From positions 124,001-188,000 of the forward strand of contig NZ_VIQO01000030.1 of the NCBI RefSeq assembly GCF_007483665.1: DNA of 64,000 nt. The letters run 5' to 3'. How positions within the stretch are numbered: position 1 is the first letter of the stretch; the number at the start of each line of letters is the position of its first letter. The position numbers and the translations under genes are program-made. This stretch comes from Catellatospora sichuanensis (lineage in GTDB: Bacteria > Actinomycetota > Actinomycetes > Mycobacteriales > Micromonosporaceae). This document shows, piece by piece, positions 25,784 through 34,156 of this stretch. The notes beneath the pieces were generated by a model. The model was not told the origin of the DNA. It made no database searches and was given only the letters and a program-made list of their open reading frames with translations.

Positions 25784-26674
25784 ATGGCCGCCGTGCATAC
25801 GCCAAACCTGCCCTTCCGCTGGGACGTGGTCACCCCGGACCAGGTCGGCGGGCTGCTCGACGGGGTCGAGCCGCCGCCGCTGTGGTACGCCGACGAGCTG
25901 GTCGCCTGCACGGGCCGGGTCATCGCCCGCAGCGGCGACGCCGATCTGATCTTCGTCGGCCGGTCCCTGGACTCGATGTACGACCTGCTGGGCGGGGCAC
26001 TGGCGGACACCTCCTGGCGGGACCGCACGCACCGGTTGCCGCTGTCGTTCAGCGTCGGCGGCCGGTGGGTCGGCCGCCGGTTCCGGCGCAGACGCATCGG
26101 CGGACCGGAACTGGCGCAGGCCCGGCTGATCCTCGAACAGCTCGGGCTCAGCCCGTACGCGCTCGCCCGGCGCGCCCGGCCGGTGGCCTTCGTCGACGTC
26201 GTCTACGGCGGGGACACCTTCGGCGAGCTGTACGCGCTGCTGCGGTCGTGGATCGGGCGGGAGCGGGAGCCGTGGGGTGTGATCCGGCAGAAGCTGCGGT
26301 TCGTCGGGGTCACCTCGCGCCGCGACACCAGCCCGAAGACCTGGCGCTGGCAGCAGCACGCCGACTGGACCCGCGAGCTGCCCTCGCGATCGGTGCTCAA
26401 CGTGTCGCTCGATGCGCAGGTGTGGTCCTACCTCGGCGACAACCAGGTCAAGCTGACCCGGACGTTTCCGCCGCGGCAATGGCTGGCGCAGGTGCCCGGC
26501 CCGCAGCGGGACGAGCAGACCCGCCTCGCCCTGGCCGAGGCGTTCGCGCTGGTCGAACTGGGCCGTTCGGCACGAGCGCGGCGGGCGCTGGTCCGCGCGA
26601 TCACCGGTGAGCCCGCGATGGCCCAGCCGTGGTCGCGGGCCCTCATCGGGCAGCTGTCCGGCGGATCCGGATAG
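25784..26674 (+). CDS. Uncharacterised protein with phosphoribosyltransferase-like stretch
   Basis: A 296-residue protein I do not recognise by name. It reads as soluble, with no signal or membrane segment. RPVAFVDVVYGGDTFGELY (about residues 130-150) resembles the PRPP-binding loop of type-I phosphoribosyltransferases, and DLIFVGRSLDSMYDLLGGAL could be the preceding pyrophosphate-loop region. A basic patch RRFRRRRIGG lies between. These are resemblances, not proof. ATG 25784 or GTG 25793 could be the start. It is divergent from the LuxR-type regulator (about 100 bp apart), which might regulate it, and ends about 115 bp before the nuclease/ATPase operon. Confidence 0.7.
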   Translation: MAAVHTPNLPFRWDVVTPDQVGGLLDGVEPPPLWYADELVACTGRVIARSGDADLIFVGRSLDSMYDLLGGALADTSWRDRTHRLPLSFSVGGRWVGRRFRRRRIGGPELAQARLILEQLGLSPYALARRARPVAFVDVVYGGDTFGELYALLRSWIGREREPWGVIRQKLRFVGVTSRRDTSPKTWRWQQHADWTRELPSRSVLNVSLDAQVWSYLGDNQVKLTRTFPPRQWLAQVPGPQRDEQTRLALAEAFALVELGRSARARRALVRAITGEPAMAQPWSRALIGQLSGGSG

Positions 26675-26728
26675 GACGAACCGGCAGTCTTCGCGGCCCG
26701 ACAGCGTTGTCTAGGGCCGAATGTCCGG

Positions 26729-26757
26729 TTGCCGTCTACCCAGTGCAGCGACAGAAT
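26729..26757 (+). promoter_or_regulatory. Weak candidate promoter of the nuclease/ATPase operon
   Basis: TTGCCG (26729-26734) and CAGAAT (26752-26757) at 17-bp spacing lie 32 bp before the ATG at 26790. It is the best match in the gap, but neither box is strong. Confidence 0.35.
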
Positions 26758-26789
26758 CACCAGGAGTCGCAGCTGGGAGATCTTTGGAC

Positions 26790-27941
26790 ATGACACCACA
26801 TTGGACGCGTACACCGGCAGGCCGGGTCACCCGCCTGCGGGGCGCGTCCACGGAGGTGATCGAGCTCGCGCTGACTCCGCTGCCCGAGGACGCACCGGCG
26901 GTGGTGACCTTCCGTCCGCCGCCCGTGACGAGCGCGGCCGAGATCGTGGCCTGCGCGTTGGACGAGCTGGAGGCGGCCGCGCTGCGGCTGTTCCCGGCCT
27001 GGCTGCCTGCGGCCGAGCACCTGGAAGGGCCGGGCGGCGCGGGCGTGCCCGCGGTGCGCGCCGTGGCGTTGGAGCTGGCCGCCACGACCCGCCACTTCGG
27101 GCCGTTCCTCGCCGACCTCGCCGAGGAGGCGCTGCGCGAACGGCAGGGGCCACCGGCACCCGATCGTCCTTCTGCCACCCGGCCGGACACGGCCCGGCCC
27201 GGTGCCGAGACGCGGCCTGCGGGCAGCAGACCGCGCCGCCGGCCGATCGCGATTCGTTTCGCGCCCGAGGTGCGCGCAGCCGGGCTGGCCAGGGTCGTCG
27301 CCGAGAGCTACCGGCGGGCGGGCGCGGTGCTGCTGGTCGACGTGCCCGACGGACTGGACCCGCGGCGGCAGCTGGCGCTGGCCGCCGCGGGGGAGTGGCT
27401 GGCCGCGCACGGCGGCTTCGCGGTATGGCTGGCCGGGGCCGACCTGCCCGCGGCGGGACGTGTCACGGCATACCCGGTGCGGCTGCCCGAGCACGTCGCT
27501 GAGCTGCTCGCCACGGCGGGCGACGCCCCGCCAGGCGATGCCCCGGCCACCGGGCCGACCCCGGCGACGCTGACGTATCCGCCGGTCGAGGGCCGCCCGC
27601 GCGCGGACAGCGCTGCCGAGACGGCGCTGGAGGCGGCCCTGGTGGAGGCGGCCTGGGCCGCCGGGCGGGTCTGGAACCGCCGGTACCCGGCCCGCCCGCA
27701 CTACGTCATCGACCTGGTCTGGCCCTCCGAGCGGTGTGCCGTCGAGATCGACGGCGACGAGCACCGCGGACCCCACAAGTTCGCCCACGACCGCCGCCGC
27801 GACGTGCTGCTGCAGCTCGACGGCTTCGCCGTGCTGCGGTTCACCAACCATCAGGTCCTCACCGAACTCGGCCAGGTGCTGGCACACCTGGAGCAGTACC
27901 TCCGATCCCGACGCACCGACGCGCACAAGGAGAAGAAATGA
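26790..27941 (+). CDS. DUF559-like endonuclease protein, first gene of three-gene operon
   Basis: A 383-residue protein. Residues about 1-115 are an unknown domain and about 115-155 a Pro/Arg-rich linker. The C-terminal 110 residues match the DUF559/Vsr-like branch of PD-(D/E)XK nucleases: VIDLVWPSERCAVEIDGDEH (catalytic D and E within VID..VEIDG), then DRRRDVLLQLDGFAVLRFTN. Family members are DNA endonucleases or nickases, often poorly studied. ATG 26790 has GGGAGA nine bases upstream. It overlaps the next gene by 4 bp (ATGA), and that one overlaps the ATPase by 4 bp, so all three are made together. A DNA-cutting role is likely; the target is unknown. Confidence 0.75.
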   Translation: MTPHWTRTPAGRVTRLRGASTEVIELALTPLPEDAPAVVTFRPPPVTSAAEIVACALDELEAAALRLFPAWLPAAEHLEGPGGAGVPAVRAVALELAATTRHFGPFLADLAEEALRERQGPPAPDRPSATRPDTARPGAETRPAGSRPRRRPIAIRFAPEVRAAGLARVVAESYRRAGAVLLVDVPDGLDPRRQLALAAAGEWLAAHGGFAVWLAGADLPAAGRVTAYPVRLPEHVAELLATAGDAPPGDAPATGPTPATLTYPPVEGRPRADSAAETALEAALVEAAWAAGRVWNRRYPARPHYVIDLVWPSERCAVEIDGDEHRGPHKFAHDRRRDVLLQLDGFAVLRFTNHQVLTELGQVLAHLEQYLRSRRTDAHKEKK

Positions 27942-28600
27942 CCAAGCTCAAGCCCTCGGAGAAGGCGTGCCTGCTGCTGCTCATGTCAGAGGCCCGTGAG
28001 GTCTCCAACACTGAGCTGCGGGAGCGCTATGACGGCTTTTCGATCCAGGGCGCGGACAGCCGCGCGCTGGTGGAGAACGGGTTCGCCACCAAGCGCAAGG
28101 GGGCCAAGGGCGCGCTGGTGCACGAGCTGACCGATGAGGGCTGGGCGCAGTGCAAGCGGGAGCTGACGTCGGATTTCGTCAAGGGTGCCGGGCCCGCCTA
28201 CCCGGCGCTGCACGCGCTGCTCGGCGCCGTCGACCGCTACCTGCGCCGGGCCGAGCTGAGCCTGCCCGACCTGTTCACCGCCAGCACCCCGCCGCCCGCC
28301 CCGCAACCGGTGGTCAAGATCAAGCCAGTGGTCAAGCGCGGGCTGGAGAAGCGGGTGCGCACCGCGTACGACAAGCTCGCCGACACGCCGCAGGCCTGGG
28401 TCAGCCTGACCGACCTGCGCCGGGAGCTGACCGGGGTGTCGGCCGCGGAGGTCGACGCGGCGCTGATGAAGATGGCGGTGGCGCGCACCATCGTGCTGGT
28501 GCCCGAGGACAACCAGAAGACCCTCACCGACGAGGACCGCGCCGCCGCGATCCACATCGGCGGTGAGGACAAGCACCTGTTGTCGATCGAGGCCGAGTGA
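27938..28600 (+). CDS. Uncharacterised protein with two winged-helix-like segments
   Basis: A 220-residue protein of no family I can name. Residues 1-75 (LKPSEKACLLLLMSEAREVSNTELRERY ... ALVHELTDEGW, shown here in part) have the helix-turn-helix plus wing pattern of winged-helix DNA-binding folds. Residues about 135-210 (ISLT-like VSLTDLRRELTGVSAAEVDAALMKM) look like a second one. A Pro-rich linker APQPVVKIKPVVKR joins them. It probably binds DNA or bridges nuclease and ATPase. AAGGAGAAG precedes ATG 27938, which lies inside the nuclease stop codon; its own stop overlaps the GTG of the ATPase. Confidence 0.65.
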   Translation: MTKLKPSEKACLLLLMSEAREVSNTELRERYDGFSIQGADSRALVENGFATKRKGAKGALVHELTDEGWAQCKRELTSDFVKGAGPAYPALHALLGAVDRYLRRAELSLPDLFTASTPPPAPQPVVKIKPVVKRGLEKRVRTAYDKLADTPQAWVSLTDLRRELTGVSAAEVDAALMKMAVARTIVLVPEDNQKTLTDEDRAAAIHIGGEDKHLLSIEAE

Positions 28601-31600
28601 ATCCCGACGAGCGCCGGGCGCTGTCGAACCTGCGCTTCGACGTCGCGCCGGTGCCCGACGACGTCTGGCGCGGCTCGCCCTTCCACGTCGAGGCCCTGCA
28701 CGACGACGTGGTGCGGCACATCCTGCACGGGCTGGACGACGCCCGGCGCAGCCCCGACGGCAGCCCGATCGGCATCGCCATGCAGGGGCAGCCCGGGTCG
28801 GGCAAGACGCACCTGCTGGGCTGGGTCCGCGAGCAGACCCAGCGCGGCGGCGGCTACTTCTTCCTCGTCGGGCTGCTGGACGGGGCGGCGTTCTGGTCCA
28901 GCGCCACCCTGGCCGTGGTCAACGGCCTGCAGCGCGACCACCTGGGGCAGGGCAGTCAGCTGTCGGTGCTGCTGGACCGGCTGTGCGCGGCGGCCCAGGT
29001 CCCCGAGGCGGCCGCGGCGGCGGTCGCCGGCCGTGCCCCGCTGACCCGCGCCCACCTCGACGAGTTCGCCGCGGCGCTGCGCCGCTTCGACGGTCCCGTC
29101 GGCATGGCCTGCCACCACACCGCGCGGGCGCTCGCGCTGCTCGGGGCGGCCGACGATCCGGCCGCGCAGGACGTCGGCTACACGTACCTGCAGTCGATGC
29201 AGGAGATGGAGCCGGGCGAGCGGCACCGGTGGGGCATCCACCCGGTGCAGAAGCCGCCGCAGCTGGTCATGCAGGAGATGTCGCAGCTGCTGGCGCTGAC
29301 CGGACCGACGGTGGTCGCCATCGACCAGATCGACACGCTCGTCGCCCAGCTGTGGAACAGCACCGCGCTCAAGGAGGCCGGCACCGAGAGCGCCGAGCAG
29401 ACCCAGCTGATCAACCAGATCGCCGACGGCCTGATGGCGCTGCGGCAGACCACCCGGCGCACGCTGACCGTGCTGGCCTGCCTGCCGTCGACGTGGACGC
29501 TGATCCGCACCCGGGCCACCAAGTCGGTCGCCGACCGGTTCCGCGAGCCGGTCACGCTCAAGGGCATCGCCAGCGCCGACATCGCCCGCGACATCGTCGC
29601 CAAGCGGTTCGCGGTGCGCTTCGCCGAGCACGGCTTCGTTCCGCCGTACGCGACGTGGCCGGTGCGGGAGGCGGCGTTCGCCGAGGCGACGGTGTTCACC
29701 CCGCGGCTGCTCATCAACCGCATCAACGACCACGTGCAGGCCTGCCTGCGGGAAGGCTCGGTGCGGGAGCTGGCGGGATTCACCGAGCCCGAGCACCCGG
29801 TCGCGGTCCCGGTGGTCGACGACGTGCCCGACGACAAGCTGGACCGGCGGTTCGCGGAGCTGCGCGAGGCCGCGGACGTGGCACCGGCCCTGGTCGGCGC
29901 GACCGAGGACGGCGAGATGCCGGCGCTGCTCACCGCCGGGTTGGCGGCGTGGATCGAGGAGTTGGGCGAGCCGGGCCGGGCGTTCCGGGTGGACCCGCCG
30001 CAGGGCGGCAAGGTGCCGCTGCACGCCCGGTTGCGCCGCAGCCTGGACGAGGCCACCGAGGACGAGCAGCACTGGTCGTTCCGGGCGATCGCGCACACCA
30101 ATGCGATCGCCGCGCTGTCGCGCCTGCAGGCGGCCCGTACCAGCGCGGGTCTGAGCCGGGGCATCAGCAAACGCAAGCTGTTCCTGCTGCGCAACGTCGA
30201 CTGGAACAAGGGTGCGAAGACGCAGGAGACGCTGAAGGCGTTCGCCGCCGACGGCGGCACCCGGCTGAGCCTCGGCGAGGACGACCTGCGCACCTTCGCC
30301 GCGCTGCGGCAGCTGCTGTCCGAGCGGGACTCCGGTCTGGCCGCCTGGCTGGCCGCGCGCCGGCCGGCGGGCCGCACGATGCTGCTGCGCACCGTGCTCG
30401 GCGAGATCGTGGCGGAGATCGCCATGGCGGCGCAGGCAGGGGAGCGCCGCCGGGAACGCGCGTTCCACCTGACTCCCGTGCACGACGAGGGCGAGGCTTC
30501 GGCGGAGTCGGGTGCGGGTGATGCCGCCGGGGCGACCGCGGTGGCACAGGATGACGCCGACGGCGCTGCCGCAGCGCTCGCGGACGATGCCGGCGACTCG
30601 GCGCGCAGTGCGGACCCGCCGTCGCCGCTCGACGCGGCCGCGCACACGATCACGCTGGGCACCGGGTTCGACGACGGCGAGCCGGTGCGGCTGGACCTGG
30701 AGTCCCTGCGCAAGCACACGGCGATCTTCGCGGGCAGCGGGTCCGGCAAGACCGTGCTGATCCGGCGGCTGATCGAGGAGTGTGCGCTGCAGGGCGTGTC
30801 CACGATCGTGCTGGACCCCAACAACGACCTGGCCCGGCTCGGCGATCCCTGGCCCGAGCCGCCTTCGGGCTGGTCGGACGGCGACGCGGCGCGCTCGGCG
30901 GAGTACCTGGCGCACACCGACGTGGTGGTGTGGACGCCGCGGCGGGAGGCGGGGCGGCCGCTGACCTTCCAGCCGCTGCCGGAGTTCGCGACCATCCGCG
31001 ACGACGCCGACGAGTTCGGCGCCGCCATCGACGCGGCGGTGGCCAGCCTCGCGCCGCGGGCGAAGGTGGACGGCGGCACCGCCAAGGCGATGCGCGGACA
31101 GGCGGTGCTCAACGAGGCGCTGCGGCACTTCGCGCGCAGCGGCGGCGAGGGCATCCGGGCGTTCGTCGGGGTGCTCAGCTCACTGCCGGACGGGGTGAGC
31201 CAGCTCGAGGACGCCGAGAAGATCGCTTTCGAGCTGTCGCAGAACCTGACCGCGGCGATGGTGACCGACGCCCTGTTCGGTGGCGGTGGCGCGCCGGCCG
31301 ATCCGGGTCTGCTGCTGACGCCCGCGCCCGGCAAGCGTGCCCGGGTGTCGGTGATCAGCCTGGTCGGCCTGCCGTCGGAGCAGCAGCGGCAGAGTTTCGT
31401 CAACCAGTTGCAGCTGGCGCTGTTCGCCTGGATCAAGAAGAACCCGGCCGGGGACCGGCCGCTGGGCGGGCTGCTGGTGATGGACGAGGCGCAGACCCTC
31501 GCCCCGTCAGGCCCGCTGACCGCGTGTACGCAGAGCACGCTGGCGCTGGCTTCGCAGGCACGCAAGTACGGCTTGGGCCTGGTCTTCGCCACGCAGGCGC

Positions 31601-31866
31601 CGAAGGGGCTGCACAATCGGATCTCCGGCAACGCCGCGACGCAGTTCTTCGGGCTGCTCAACGCCCCGGCCCAGATCGAGGCGGCGCGTGAGATGGCGCG
31701 GGCCAAGGGCGCGGACGTGCCGGACATCTCGCGGCTGGGCACCGGCGAGTTCTACGCGTCGGGCGAGGGCTTCGCGTTCCGCAAGATGCGCGGCTCACTG
31801 TGCCTGAGCCATCACCCGAAGAGTCCGCTGACGACGGAGGAGGTCGTCGAGCGCGCCAAGCGATAG
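28597..31866 (+). CDS. Double P-loop ATPase: AAA/STAND-like domain fused to HerA-like translocase domain
   Basis: A 1089-residue protein with two full ATPase modules. The N-terminal module has Walker A GQPGSGKTH (near residue 63) and Walker B VVAIDQIDTL (near 238), as in Orc/STAND-type AAA proteins. An acidic Ala/Gly/Asp linker (about 628-680) leads to a HerA/DUF87-like motor: AGSGSGKTVLIRRL (near 711), LLVMDEAQTL (near 957), and ASQARKYGLGLVFATQAPKG, typical of HerA/VirB4-type ATPases. HerA-like motors form hexamers that move along DNA and often work with nucleases (HerA-NurA). Here the partner is probably the DUF559 protein. GTG 28597 overlaps the previous stop. Both ATP sites look intact. 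No conjugation or phage gene is nearby. Confidence 0.85.
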   Translation: MNPDERRALSNLRFDVAPVPDDVWRGSPFHVEALHDDVVRHILHGLDDARRSPDGSPIGIAMQGQPGSGKTHLLGWVREQTQRGGGYFFLVGLLDGAAFWSSATLAVVNGLQRDHLGQGSQLSVLLDRLCAAAQVPEAAAAAVAGRAPLTRAHLDEFAAALRRFDGPVGMACHHTARALALLGAADDPAAQDVGYTYLQSMQEMEPGERHRWGIHPVQKPPQLVMQEMSQLLALTGPTVVAIDQIDTLVAQLWNSTALKEAGTESAEQTQLINQIADGLMALRQTTRRTLTVLACLPSTWTLIRTRATKSVADRFREPVTLKGIASADIARDIVAKRFAVRFAEHGFVPPYATWPVREAAFAEATVFTPRLLINRINDHVQACLREGSVRELAGFTEPEHPVAVPVVDDVPDDKLDRRFAELREAADVAPALVGATEDGEMPALLTAGLAAWIEELGEPGRAFRVDPPQGGKVPLHARLRRSLDEATEDEQHWSFRAIAHTNAIAALSRLQAARTSAGLSRGISKRKLFLLRNVDWNKGAKTQETLKAFAADGGTRLSLGEDDLRTFAALRQLLSERDSGLAAWLAARRPAGRTMLLRTVLGEIVAEIAMAAQAGERRRERAFHLTPVHDEGEASAESGAGDAAGATAVAQDDADGAAAALADDAGDSARSADPPSPLDAAAHTITLGTGFDDGEPVRLDLESLRKHTAIFAGSGSGKTVLIRRLIEECALQGVSTIVLDPNNDLARLGDPWPEPPSGWSDGDAARSAEYLAHTDVVVWTPRREAGRPLTFQPLPEFATIRDDADEFGAAIDAAVASLAPRAKVDGGTAKAMRGQAVLNEALRHFARSGGEGIRAFVGVLSSLPDGVSQLEDAEKIAFELSQNLTAAMVTDALFGGGGAPADPGLLLTPAPGKRARVSVISLVGLPSEQQRQSFVNQLQLALFAWIKKNPAGDRPLGGLLVMDEAQTLAPSGPLTACTQSTLALASQARKYGLGLVFATQAPKGLHNRISGNAATQFFGLLNAPAQIEAAREMARAKGADVPDISRLGTGEFYASGEGFAFRKMRGSLCLSHHPKSPLTTEEVVERAKR

Positions 31867-31884
31867 GCGACCTTCAAGGGTGAG

Positions 31885-31915
31885 GGGCCGTCCCGGCCGA
31901 CTGGCGGGGCGGCCC
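31885..31915 (+). terminator. Terminator of the nuclease/ATPase operon
   Basis: GGGCCGTCCC (31885-31894) pairs with GGGGCGGCCC (31906-31915) with one G-T wobble around an 11-nt loop, followed by TTCG, 19 bp after the ATPase stop. Confidence 0.7.
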
Positions 31916-31935
31916 TTCGCTGTGCCAGTATGGGC

Positions 31936-31965
31936 AACAGTTCTAGAACAGTTGGAGGAACTGTG
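31936..31965 (+). promoter_or_regulatory. trpB leader with palindrome and Shine-Dalgarno hairpin
   Basis: GTTCTAGAAC (31940-31949) is a perfect palindrome. Directly after it, ACAGTT-GGAGG-AACTGT places the Shine-Dalgarno GGAGG in the loop of a 6-bp hairpin just before GTG 31963. There are no Trp codons in the leader, so it is not a classical attenuator. An operator and/or translational control is possible. Confidence 0.45.
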
Positions 31966-33174
31966 GGTGCCATCACCGCCGCGGGCCTGCCCGCGCTGCT
32001 GCCCGCCGCAGGGCTGATGCACGACCCGGGCGCCACCGGCCGGTTCGGCGACTACGGGGGCCGCTACGTGCCCGAAGCGCTCATCCCGGCCTGCGCCGAG
32101 GTCGAGGAGGCGTTCCGCGCGGCGTGGGCCGACGCGGGTTTCCGGCGCGACCTGGACCGCCTGCTCACCGTGTACGCCGGGCGGCCCACCGCGCTCACCC
32201 CGGCCTGGAACCTCTCCGCCGAACTGGGCGTCACCGTGCTGCTCAAGCGCGAGGACCTGGCCCACACCGGCAGCCACAAAATCAACAACGTGCTCGGCCA
32301 GGCGCTGCTGGCCCGCCGGATGGGCCGCACCCGCCTGCTCGCCGAGACCGGCGCCGGCCAGCACGGCGTGGCCACCGCCACCGCCGCGGCACTGCTGGGC
32401 CTGTCGGCGACCGTGTTCATGGGGCAGAAGGACATGGCCCGCCAGGCGCTCAACGTGCACCGGATGCGCCTGCTCGGCGCGGAGGTGGTCGAGGTCACCA
32501 GCGGCAGCCGCACCCTCAAGGACGCCACCAGCGAGGCGATGCGGCACTGGGTGACCTGCGTCGACGAGGCGTACTACTGCCTCGGCTCGGTGATGGGCCC
32601 GCACCCGTACCCGTGGATGGTGCGCGAGTTCCAGCGGGTCATCGGCGAGGAGGCCCGCGCCCAGTGCGCCGCCGAACTGCCCGCCGCCATCCCCGACTAC
32701 GTGGTCGCCTGCGTCGGCGGCGGCTCCAACGCCGCGGGCACCTTCGCCGGGTTCGCGGGCACCGCCGCGCAGCTGGTCGGCGTCGAGGCCGCGGGCGGCG
32801 CGGCGATCTCGGGCGGCCAGGTCGCGGTCATGCACGGGCACCGCTCGTACGCGATCCAGGACGAGCACGGCCAGATCCTGGAGGCCGAGTCGGTCGCCGC
32901 GGGCCTGGACTACCCGGGCATCGGCCCCGAACACGCCCACCTGCACGACCTCGGCCGGGCCCGCTACGTCACCGTCACCGACGACGAAGTGATCGACGCG
33001 GTGCGGCGCCTGGCCCGCAGCGAAGGCATCCTGCCCGCGCTGGAGTCGGCGCACGCCATCGCCTGGGTGCTGCGCGCCGCCCGTGACGGCGAGCTGCCGC
33101 TGGGCGCGACCGTGCTGGTCACGCTGTCCGGCCGGGGCGACAAGGACATGACGACCCTGATGGAGATCTCGTGA
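31963..33174 (+). CDS. trpB: Tryptophan synthase beta subunit
   Basis: A 403-residue PLP enzyme joining indole and serine to make tryptophan. GRFGDYGGRYVPEALIP opens the protein as in TrpB1; the Schiff-base lysine is K106 in HTGSHKINN; GAGQHG and the phosphate-binding CVGGGSNAAG loop are present, and the C-terminus has LSGRGDKD. GTG 31963 is placed four to five bases after GGAGG; an upstream ATG (31930) is in frame but precedes the regulatory palindrome. It overlaps trpA by 4 bp. No trpC, trpD, trpE or trpM is nearby, so this could be a second trpBA pair supplying a specialised pathway rather than the housekeeping set. Confidence 0.92.
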   Translation: MGAITAAGLPALLPAAGLMHDPGATGRFGDYGGRYVPEALIPACAEVEEAFRAAWADAGFRRDLDRLLTVYAGRPTALTPAWNLSAELGVTVLLKREDLAHTGSHKINNVLGQALLARRMGRTRLLAETGAGQHGVATATAAALLGLSATVFMGQKDMARQALNVHRMRLLGAEVVEVTSGSRTLKDATSEAMRHWVTCVDEAYYCLGSVMGPHPYPWMVREFQRVIGEEARAQCAAELPAAIPDYVVACVGGGSNAAGTFAGFAGTAAQLVGVEAAGGAAISGGQVAVMHGHRSYAIQDEHGQILEAESVAAGLDYPGIGPEHAHLHDLGRARYVTVTDDEVIDAVRRLARSEGILPALESAHAIAWVLRAARDGELPLGATVLVTLSGRGDKDMTTLMEIS

Positions 33175-33974
33175 CCACGACCACCGTCACCGGCACGGCC
33201 GTCGAGCCGCGCCTGCGTGCGCGCCGCGACGCCGGACGCAAGCTGCTCGTGCCCTACCTGACCGGCGGCGTCAGCGCCGACTGGACCGACCACCTGCGGG
33301 CGTACGCCGCCGCGGGAGCCGACGCCGTCGAGATCGGACTGCCGTTCTCCGAGCCCATGGTCGACGGCCCGACCGTGCAGGAAGCCAGCGAGCGGGCCCT
33401 GCACCGGGGCGCGACCGTGCGCGGCATCCTCGCCGACCTGCGCGAGGTGCGGCTGGACGTGCCGCTCATCGTGATGACCTACTACCACCTGGTGGCGCGC
33501 GAGGGCCACGCGGCGTTCTGCGCGGCACTGGCCGACGCGGGCGTGCGCGGAGTGATCGTGCCCGACCTGCCCCTGGAGGAGCTGGCCGGGCTGGAACAGG
33601 CCGCAGCCGAGGCCGCCGTCGACCTGATCCTGGTCGCCGCGCCCAGCGGCACGCCGTCGCGGCAGCGGGAGATCGCGCGGCGCAGCCGCGGTTTCGTGTA
33701 CGCCGTCTCCGCGATGGTCACCACCGGCGAGCGGGCCGAGCTGCCCGCGTCGGCGGGGGAGTTCGCGGCCCGGCTCAAGGAGCACACCGACCTGCCGGTG
33801 CTGCTCGGCTTCGGCATCTCCACGGCCGAGCAAGCGGTCGCCGGCACTTCTGCCGCCGACGGCGTCGTGGTCGGCTCCGCCCTGATGCGACGGCTGCTCG
33901 ACGGCGCCACCCCGGCCGACCTCGGCGCGCAGGTGGCCATGCTGCGCGACGCGTTGGACGCGGCCTACCGCTGA
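33171..33974 (+). CDS. trpA: Tryptophan synthase alpha subunit
   Basis: A 267-residue TIM barrel that releases indole from indole-3-glycerol phosphate and channels it to TrpB. The catalytic Glu lies in AVEIGLPFSEP and the catalytic Asp in MVDGPTVQ; canonical TrpA has PFSDP at the first, so PFSEP is a small deviation. GFGIST and VVVGSALM form the phosphate-binding end. GTG 33171 overlaps the trpB stop (GTGA), giving tight coupling for the alpha2-beta2 complex. A repeat-rich, hairpin-forming stretch follows the stop. Confidence 0.9.
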   Translation: MTTTTVTGTAVEPRLRARRDAGRKLLVPYLTGGVSADWTDHLRAYAAAGADAVEIGLPFSEPMVDGPTVQEASERALHRGATVRGILADLREVRLDVPLIVMTYYHLVAREGHAAFCAALADAGVRGVIVPDLPLEELAGLEQAAAEAAVDLILVAAPSGTPSRQREIARRSRGFVYAVSAMVTTGERAELPASAGEFAARLKEHTDLPVLLGFGISTAEQAVAGTSAADGVVVGSALMRRLLDGATPADLGAQVAMLRDALDAAYR

Positions 33975-34060
33975 CGGCTGCGGTCGGCCTGGGACCGGCC
34001 CATCGCTGACGGCGGAGGTCGCGGCCGACCGCTGACGGGGGCGGTCGGCCGGGATCGGCG
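33967..34060 (+). repeat. Imperfect tandem repeats with hairpin after trpA
   Basis: The unit CGCTGACGG...GGTCGGCC occurs three times, starting at about 33969, 34004 and 34030; the first copy contains the trpA stop. CGGTCGGCC (33981-33989) is complementary to 34023-34031, so the array can fold and may act as terminator. Duplication of a stop-codon-containing segment probably created it. Confidence 0.6.
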
Positions 34061-34074
34061 TGCAGCCGACGCGC

Positions 34075-34086
34075 GGGACTAGTCCC
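34075..34086 (+). promoter_or_regulatory. Palindromic operator candidate before the GntR gene
   Basis: GGGACTAGTCCC is a perfect 12-bp palindrome 70 bp upstream of the GntR-family gene. GntR regulators commonly bind palindromes in their own promoters, so autoregulation is plausible but inferred. Confidence 0.45.
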
Positions 34087-34156
34087 ACGGCTGCCGGGCG
34101 GCGGCGGAGTCGCGATACTGGAGCGATTCCGCCGCCGCACCGACAGGAGCCACCGC

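Noticed and set aside
26675-31866. Integrated mobile element carrying the nuclease/ATPase operon
   Set aside because: No integrase, transposase, tRNA, direct repeats or shift in base composition was seen at its borders.
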